NCBI GenBank assembly: GCA_018806985.1
Contig: JADANN010000298.1
Span: 248,001 to 312,000, forward strand
Direction: 5' to 3'
Length of the DNA: 64,000 nucleotides
Source of the DNA: Angiostrongylus vasorum
Lineage: Eukaryota; Nematoda; Chromadorea; Rhabditida; Metastrongylidae
Shown: positions 57,170-64,000 of the stretch, in pieces
How the letters are laid out: every line of letters starts with the position of its first letter
Position numbering within the stretch: the stretch's first letter is position 1
The notes under the pieces: generated by a model
The model's input: only the letters and a program-made list of their open reading frames with translations
Databases searched by the model: none
What the model was told of the DNA's origin: nothing
Made by a program: the position numbers and the translations under genes

Positions 57170-58080
57170 GTCGCATCATCACAACCGCGATGACTCCACT
57201 CGATTGCTCATTGCAGTTGTTCCTTCTTCTCTTCGCAGTTGTCGCGTCGCACCAAGTGAAATCCAGTGGAGTGAAGTTCCGTACAAATGAAGTGGGATCC
57301 CTCAACAGAGCTCCTTTATACAGAACAGTTCGTGCCGCGTTGTAATGACCTGATCAAAGCCAGGACGATGGTTATTCAGGTTGAGGTTTATTGGAAATCA
57401 GCAATCAGAACTTGTTTTGCTGCATGCCAGATCAGTTCTTCGCGGTTACAGCTGTTTATGAAGGAGCAGTGCTGGATGGTGCTAGTTCATTCGTCCAATG
57501 CTTTATTTCTATGCGACGTGACTCGATGCCTAAGATGGTCCACATCGCCAACGCAAGCTACACTCGACTTGTAGCCTCGTGACCTTGATAAACGGGAAGC
57601 CGCCGAAGCATTAGCCACAATAAAGATATGAAGAAACCTCGTGTGTGGTAACCAGAGAGCTAAAATTTTGATTATCCTGGCCGTGGTTCACTGGGAGTGG
57701 GAAATTAATAATTGCTCTGCCATGTCCCAGTTAATACTAATCGATCTGATTCAGGATTGATTGTCACCAAAGATGAAAGTGTTTTCAGTCGAGAATCGCG
57801 TAAGTACCCTGTTGTATTCTGAGCAATAGCACGGTGAGGTTAGGTCACTTCAGCGTTGCTAGAGTCCTGTATGAAGGAGTGGTAGTGGGAGTGCTTATTC
57901 AGTTGTTTAGTGTCCCACTCTACACGATTCGTCTGGATGCGACGGCCGGCAACGATTACCCAAAGCGCATGAAAGAGCAACTGCTGTGGTCATCACACTC
58001 GAATCATCATGCCGTGAGGAAGGTGAAACCGCCGAAACGTTAACCATAGCAAAGATTTGTAACAAGCTCGTGTAACCTTT
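57170..58080 (+). mobile_element. PLE-like region with two hammerhead-like 3' ends
   Basis: Begins inside the duplicon right edge and extends beyond it. First end at 57580-57618: GATAAAC, a GGG/CCGCC-like stem, GAAGC, ATTAGC, then CACAATAAAG. Second end at 58007-58046: GTGAGGA, GGTG/CGCC stem, GAAAC, GTTAACC, then AGCAAAG and AACAAGCTCGTG. The second keeps GAAAC exactly. No protein domain recognised. Confidence 0.5.
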
Positions 58081-58374
58081 TTCAGTAGATCAAGATGCTG
58101 CTGGAAGTCTTGAACATTTTTTTGATAAATTCGTATGCGAACGCCTAGTAAATGAGAAGTAATTTAAAAGTAAATTTTTTAAACTACAAAGATGCTATGA
58201 AATGAGTAAAATTCGGAGCTCCAAGTTCTCTTCGAATTTGTGTTAACCATTTGCGCAGCCTCACGTGTTATCCATCCACTGCTCCAACCGACGCCTTTAT
58301 ATTGACTTTCTCTTAGCCAGTTTTCTACTTTAACGGTTCTTTCAACAATCATTCCTCTACAGAAATGGACGGAC

Positions 58375-58585
58375 ACAATGATAAGATATTTGCAAAAATT
58401 GGACCTCAGGCCACACTCGAACCCACGCTTACCCTTTGAGGTGACTCATGTGTTACCCTGTGTACCACGGAGACCTTACCTTTAGCGGTGTCATCAGCGA
58501 TCACTTGTCATTGGGAATGATATGGAGTGTACAGATCGACATAGAACTCAGTTAAGCAGAGTCTGTAGTAGAAATCGCAATGCTT
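58375..58585 (-). repeat. SINE family C, degenerate
   Basis: GATAAGATATTTGCAAAA, CTCGAACCCACGCTTACCC, GCGATCACTTGTCATTGGG and CTCAGTTAAGCAGAG in inverted order. Confidence 0.6.
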
Positions 58586-58599
58586 AGCATTTTCTTTAT

Positions 58600-58790
58600 T
58601 GCTTGCTATTTTTTTCGCAACAAGATTTTATGAGAAATACAACCACAACGATGCTGAGATAATTGCAAAACCTGGAACCCAAGCTAGATCTAACAGCGAT
58701 TAATTTTTCCGAGGACCCAGGAGTTACCTACTGGACTATTGGTGCCACCGTTTTGCCTTTCCCTCAAATGGTTTTTTACCCTAATAATGC
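58600..58790 (-). repeat. SINE family C, degenerate
   Basis: ATACAACCACAACGATGCTG, GAGATAATTGCAAAACC, then the weakly kept tRNA-like part and CCGTTTTGCCTTTCCCTC. Confidence 0.6.
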
Positions 58791-58794
58791 TGTG

Positions 58795-59760
58795 AGCATT
58801 TAGAAATGAACAGTACTTTTCTAATTAAGTAGGTAAGCTCCAAAATGGTATTTCAGTTGTAGTATTGAAACTTCTTAGGCACATTACATGAGGCTTTCTA
58901 ATGGCCACGTCCACTTACGCCTTAATAGCTAGCATCAGTGGACGCTATTATTGATACATCAATATGTTGTAGTGATCTATGCGTCACTCACAATTGGGAG
59001 TAGTTCAATGGTGGAATAATCAGCTGAATAGCGGACAGTGTAGAGACTAATCACTTGATTAGTAGTTGCTTTGTCTCTTTCCGACTCTCATAGCTCGATA
59101 TGTCGTGATGTTCACTATTTGGTTTTTTCTGTGATCTATAGGTATTTACTCCTTAGCGTTTGAGAAGCTGTGCATGAGAACCAATAAATAGAAATTGTAG
59201 CTCTATGATATCGCAATAGAACTGTAAGTTGTAGTTGTCATATCAACCCACGACGTTGTACTCTAAGTGAGGATGCTGGAAACAGGATTGATCCTTTGAA
59301 TGAAGGTCCACCACGATGGTGAGTTGAGCTGCTTGCTTACATTTCCTTGGACGTGCTCCTTGTTTGCCACGCAGCTCTTGTGAACTGCTACCTTAACAGA
59401 GTAAATATCATACTTAGGTAATAAAACAATTGATTGCATCGGGCAACTGCGGAATACAATCAGTGAATGTTTAATTCGTGAAGACTATACAATAGCATGT
59501 AGAGAAATTGCATGTGGCAGCGATGCGCCTGCTTATATAAAAAAGTTGATTAGAATGGCACGTAGTGAAAAATACCTGCATCTGACAGCTGCTCATTCAG
59601 CGGTCGAACTGTCGAATAAAGAAGAGCGGTTTATGCAAAGAGGTTACAGAATCCTTCTCCAGCCTGTTCGAGGAATAGTTACTAAAATATGTAGGTTTTC
59701 GCATTTCCACATTTTGTTTCATAAAGTTTCGAATTTCTTTGCATACCGAAAGTGTATGTA
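58795..59760. other. no gene recognised
   Basis: Nothing supported; frames are short. Confidence 0.4.
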
Positions 59761-59764
59761 TTGA

Positions 59765-60093
59765 CTTCAACGAAGCTGAGATATTCGCAAAACTCTGGAC
59801 CACAGGTGCCTATGGTGGGGAACGAACGCGTTATTGTCCTTTCCGGGGAGTAACGCGTTCACCACCACACCATGCGGGTCCTTTGTTTCGCCTGTCTCTC
59901 GGCTAGTTCTATCGATCTTTTTCGCCATCAGCAATCACCCGTAGCAAGAACTAGCTGAGAGACAGGCGAAACAAAGGACCCGCATGGTATGGTGGTGAAC
60001 GCGTTACTCCCCCGAAAAGGACAATAGCGCGTTCGTTCCCCACCATAGGCACCTGCGGTCCAGAGTTTTGGAAATATCTCAGCTTCGTTGAAG
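59765..60093. repeat. inverted pair of family C SINEs, imperfect palindrome
   Basis: Left arm 59765-59910 and right arm 59947-60093, about 146 bp each with roughly ten differences. Both ends carry the private CTTCAACGAAG, and both arms have the variant CATAGGCACCT instead of the common CGCAAACACCT. The right half continues to about 60150 (ATTTCGCAATGTACCC, AGTAGGCAGTAG). Confidence 0.9.
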
Positions 60094-60154
60094 TTATATT
60101 TCGCAATGTACCCTGCCATCAAAAATAGTAGGCAGTAGCAAAAAGGTTAAAATT

Positions 60155-61595
60155 GTATGTATTGAGTTCTATCTGCTAAGGCTGTGAAAATGTTGGGCTG
60201 AGTAGATAACTTGTCAGTTTGACACTGTCATGATCTATGGAAGGCAAATCTACTGAGACGGTGACTGTTATAGATAGGTAGTGTGATAAGAACCTCGTAC
60301 AAGCTTATCAATAGCCCAAAATAAAATTGCTAGTACTAACGTGTAAGTTCCTGCATACATTTCGCCATTTCAGTGAACATGGGTTAGCTTCGAGGCTGGG
60401 TGTCAACGTTTTCTTATGATAGGAATTTATCCGAAGTGTTATGACGCACGGAGAGATTCCCCGTATTTGAGGAAACCATCTTTTAGTGAAAACATCGGAG
60501 CGGCATATAATGCTGCTCTCTGTAATTTATAGAGGAAGGTTTCGAAACTCCGTTTTCTGTGACTTACCGGTAGGAAGAAAGCCTTCCTCTGTGGCAGCCA
60601 TTAAGCACAAATATAGTGTGGAAGGAATCATGTTCGATGTAGCGAGGCCCGAAACTTGCAGCGATCTCAGTCTTAATCCCCTTGAAAAAATTCTCCTGGG
60701 AAAGTTCGATTAATTAGGGACCTGACTGCACCACTTACAACAGGTCGACCTGCGGAACTAAGTCGACCCTTCTAAAAGATGTAGTTTGAACAATGGGATG
60801 GATGATGAAGCTAAGAATACCATTGTGAATGAGTATTAGAGACTAATGTGTTCTTTCTAGTAGTCGTGAAAAACCGCACATATTTCGTAGTTGAGTTAGC
60901 GATTTCGAAAATTTCGAAGTTAACACGTATTCCTTAAAATTGATGATTCTTGGTGGCTGATTTAAAAACCTACACGGTACTGACCGGCACGCACGTGAAG
61001 CGACTTGAATGTTAAAAGTGGTTAGTGTGGTAACGCTACTTTCTCTCTTACTTCTTCCTTGAGAGATCTATCAATAAGGAATTTAATTAGATTTATAGCT
61101 GCAAAGTCGGACCATTTGTTCGTTGCGCTACTCACAACAAATAAAAAGTCGCTTCATTAATCGCTCCGCTCTTGGCGTGGTCTCGTATTTCGCCAGTCGA
61201 TTCCTTCCAGTGTCTCGCACTTAGTAGTTTAAAATTTCTTGCACTACACTGTTTTCCTTCCCTTGCTATCCATATTTGGCCATTTCTTCGGGTCGAAATT
61301 TAATCGTCGAATTTTATCTACTTAAAGAAGCAATCAGAGCGTCTTTAACAATGACGAAATCTCGTTACGGTAGGCGGCGCATCAGCTTGCTGATGGTGGT
61401 GTGGAATCACGAAGTATGTACGAAGTTTGTTAGCTAAGCTATTATAAGTCTTTTTTACTCTTTATAAGTACTTTTATTATGCTGGGAAACATAAAAGATG
61501 CATTCGTTGATCAATTGCTGAAGAGGACACTATATATTCTACTTCGTTAAGCATCGTCTAGATGACTAAATGCATATTTAGCTTATACAAGAACC
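60155..61595. other. no gene established; one candidate minus-strand exon
   Basis: 60699-60571 on the minus strand is open in two frames between a TTTCCCAG acceptor and a CCG/GTAAGT donor (one frame reads GIKTEIAASFGPRYIEHDSF). No family is recognised and no second exon was found. The rest is empty. Confidence 0.25.
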
Positions 61596-61599
61596 TTAG

Positions 61600-61745
61600 C
61601 TAAATATGGTACTAATTTGTCGCCGGCGCGTAGATGGAAGGATTCGTAAGCCCTGGGCTCCAGATCGAAGCAGAGAACACATGTCTGTTATGTCTATTGG
61701 AGGGCAGCTGTAACAACTGCGCCATACGCAACTCCAAGCAAAGTA
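61600..61745 (-). repeat. tRNA-like SINE head, family B related
   Basis: Minus strand: TTGCGTATGGCGCAGTTGTT (A box) and CTGCTTCGATCTGGAGCC (B-box-like). The body is not clear. The 134-codon frame 61612-62016 overlaps it and is unassigned. Confidence 0.45.
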
Positions 61746-62194
61746 TAGAAAAAAAATAATTCGAACACCAGAACATAAGTTTATCAGGTTTGAGCAAAAT
61801 ATTTAAGACTTCCATTGAACGACTGTTCTGTGACTCTAGAAAGGAATTTGTAACCAACCACCGAAATGTCTTCCAAATGGGAATTTCACTGAGTAATGAT
61901 AATTGTTTGGGATTATGAAGCATTCTTGTACCAGTTAAGCAAGGACAGTACGTATTTCTGTTTCTGGGATCTACATTGTCGTTCGTTTGCACCAGAGCAG
62001 ATATTTGCTTTTGCATTAGTATAAAGGTTAGGATTTCGAAACAACGATCTTCTGCTTGGGTAACGGTTTCAATTCCTTGTATGGGTGTTTGTCAGTGTTT
62101 TATATAACTGTCTAGTGAACAGTGTGCTTAGTAGGAGAAAGCAAATCTAGTAAAGCAGAGATAGAAGCGAGCAATTGAAGGCAATGTGTGATAT

Positions 62195-62475
62195 TAAAGG
62201 GCGCGTATGGAGCATTAGTTAGAGGTACCCTCCAAGAACACGAGGTCATAGGTTCGACACCTCAACATGCGCTAACCAAGCCTTCCATTCCTTCAGGTTC
62301 AGGAAATTAATATCAGACTTGCTCCGAAGAATAAAAACATTGACTTGATGACACGGTAAGGAACCACAATTTATTATATAAGCCAGATGTACATTCAGTC
62401 ATCTCTACGATCCTTAATGGTGTGGGAATGTATGGCAAATCCCTGAAGAATTTACCATCGCCGATCTATCCTTTG
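62195..62475 (+). repeat. SINE family A, diverged
   Basis: Head GGGCGCGTATGGAGCATTAG, B box ATAGGTTCGACACC, core GGTTCAGGAAATTAATATCAG, then CATTCAGTCATCTCTACG and GGGAATGTATGGCAAATCC. Confidence 0.7.
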
Positions 62476-62727
62476 CCGTTTTACACTATCTTTGTTTACC
62501 CCACTACGTTGTTATGATGAAAACTCCTATGGATGCTTTGTTTTGGAGTTTGCACAGGTTTGATTAGTCGTTGTTCCTTGGGGGAAAAGCTTCACTCACG
62601 GAGTGTCATACTGACAACTCTGAAATGCCGTTTTTGCTAAATTTGGCATCAATTTAGTCAATTTTTCATTCTCCTTGTACTTACATAAAATTGAATTTCT
62701 GAGAACGTTAGATTCTAATCCGTTGAA

Positions 62728-64000
62728 ATGCCGGTGGATGACGTTCTTTTAAAATGTGACCATCTGGGATTTACCTTGTATTTACTGACAGATGAATTCG
62801 GCTTCTACATCGTCCTTGAGCGACCGGTTACTTTTTTCATTCCTACTTTCGTTTCTGATTTCAGTTTTAACATCCCTCCGAATCAACTAGTAGGAAGACC
62901 GAGCGAAGGATTCGTCGCAGAAAATACACCTCTCTCTAATCCACATCGTGGTGAAAATCTGCATACGCCGTTGCAAGGTAACGTCAGGACTCCAGGGAGG
63001 ATCAAGTTGTACGACCAGCAACAGGCCAGCCTCACTACCCCTCACACTGGGTGCTCCCGTCTATCTATGACGTCCGGCGGTGAGACGACCGATGAAAGGC
63101 CAGAAAATCTCGGGATACGCAGAACGTCAGTGGAATCTGAACTGACGAATACACGCACGACATGCCATGGATATTGTTTCTTACTTTGCACATATAATGC
63201 CAGAACACTCTCCACAGACGCCGATCTTCACGCCCTTCTTGTAGCCGCAGATCGCATTAAATTTCATGTGATCGCACTGCAAGAAACAAAAATCGAGAAG
63301 CCCGACATGCGCCAACTAAACAACGGGACTCTTGTGATCCGTGGAGAAAAGGTCCTGTAACGAAATATCGGCGGCGTAGGCTTTTTTCGTCCACTCGTCC
63401 ATTGTCCATCTCGTCGCATCATACGGGATGCTTTGTCCTCGCATAGCCGTCCTCCGTCTTCAACTGTCGCATCGTGAGAAGATCACTATCATCAACTGCT
63501 ACTCACTGACCGACGCAGGTGATGAATACGAATTAAATGCGGTCTACTATCAGTTGGAGGAAGCCATCTGCAATGATAAAGCATATGACAAATTTGTTGT
63601 CGGAGACTTGAACGCCAGAATAGGAAAGGCCAACGGGAGCGAATACAGGATCGGAAATTTTGGATTAGGAGAAAGAAATGAGAATGGGAACCGTCTCGCA
63701 GGGCTCCTGTCAGCAGCACGTCTCCTCCATGGAAACTCGTTTTTTCCAGAAGAAAGAAAGCAACCGCTGAACATGGGAGTCTCCCAACGGCATGACTCAT
63801 GCGGAGATCGGCCATATTCTGACAAACAGAAGACGGTGCCTACTTGGCACATCGGTAGTCCCCCTCATTCTGTACTGGTTCCGATCACCGCGTTCTCCGC
63901 GCGAAGATTCCATCCAGTCGCAAGCTGGAAAAGAACTCTCTTCATCGACCACGAGGAAAAAAGTATAGCTGTATACGACGAGAACATTCTGGACGAAGTC
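62728..64000 (+). mobile_element. RTE-type non-LTR retrotransposon, endonuclease region, cut by window end
   Basis: AP-type endonuclease that would nick the target for reverse transcription. Frame 62728-63360 has an N-terminal region and then CTYNARTLSTDADLHALL and VIALQETKIEKP (catalytic Glu), ending in an in-frame TAA after RGEKVL. The sequence continues NIGGVGFF in the same frame, shifts by one base in a T6 run near 63388, and then reads INCYSLTDAGDEYELNAVYY, KFVVGDLNARIGKA (GDxNA motif) and NENGNRLAGLLSAARLLHGN. Further on, ESPNGMTHAEIGHIL has Gly where the family normally has the catalytic Asp, and GSDHRVLRAK (catalytic His) follows near 63870. Probably a defective copy. Confidence 0.85.

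Larger units (their letters stand above)
51389..57425. repeat. 6.1-kb duplicon, copy 2
   Basis: Direct repeat of 37745-43945 at an offset of 13,643 bases at the left, falling by about 180 bases to the right through small indels. One clear deletion relative to copy 1 is about 50 bp beside the 52992 exon. Many differences are one base in A or T runs. Confidence 0.9.

Noticed and set aside
1..64000. CRISPR arrays, bacterial operons, phage or plasmid features
   Set aside because: Intron-containing nematode genes and eukaryotic retroelements throughout; no such features seen.

Overview
The window looks like nuclear DNA of a parasitic nematode, most likely a strongylid (hookworm-type). Four things point there: a cuticle collagen gene, two copies of a double-CAP-domain secreted protein gene of the ancylostoma-secreted-protein (ASP) type, nematode-style TTTTCAG splice acceptors, and an exact copy of the 22-nt nematode SL1 spliced leader. 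I cannot name the species. All three recognisable host gene loci are on the minus strand. Most of the remaining DNA is transposon-derived.

Layout. 1-16.4 kb: no host gene recognised; dispersed SINE-like repeats, a degenerate Penelope-like element (PLE) and an RTE fragment. 16.4-33 kb: one long minus-strand gene for a type I membrane protein with about 11 EGF-like modules, a transmembrane helix and a short basic tail. I resolved 17 exons by matching splice phases; SINEs and a near-complete PLE (26.76-29.28 kb) lie in its introns. 33-37.7 kb: PLE and RTE fragments, an LTR-like or promoter-like stretch and the SL1 copy. 37.7-43.9 kb and 51.4-57.4 kb: two direct copies of a roughly 6.1-kb duplicon, each carrying a two-CAP-domain ASP gene. 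44.7-46.5 kb, between the copies: a complete three-exon cuticle collagen gene (299 aa) with TATA box and poly(A) signal. 57.4-62.7 kb: repeats, no gene recognised. 62.7-64 kb: the endonuclease part of an RTE retrotransposon that runs off the window.

The most unusual signals are structural. At least four SINE-like families are present, two of which share a central core. One family forms head-to-head inverted pairs, including a perfect 112-bp inverted repeat, whose arms share copy-private variants. Three separate PLE loci carry an inverted copy of their own 3' end on the left side. Hammerhead-ribozyme-like motifs recur at PLE-type 3' ends. An SL1 sequence lies outside any SL RNA gene.

The sequence appears to contain systematic +1 errors in A runs. 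Three exons of the EGF gene and one exon of each ASP copy are exactly one base too long, each can be restored by removing one base from an A run, and doing so restores the splice phases. Frame breaks in this window should therefore not be taken as proof of pseudogenes.
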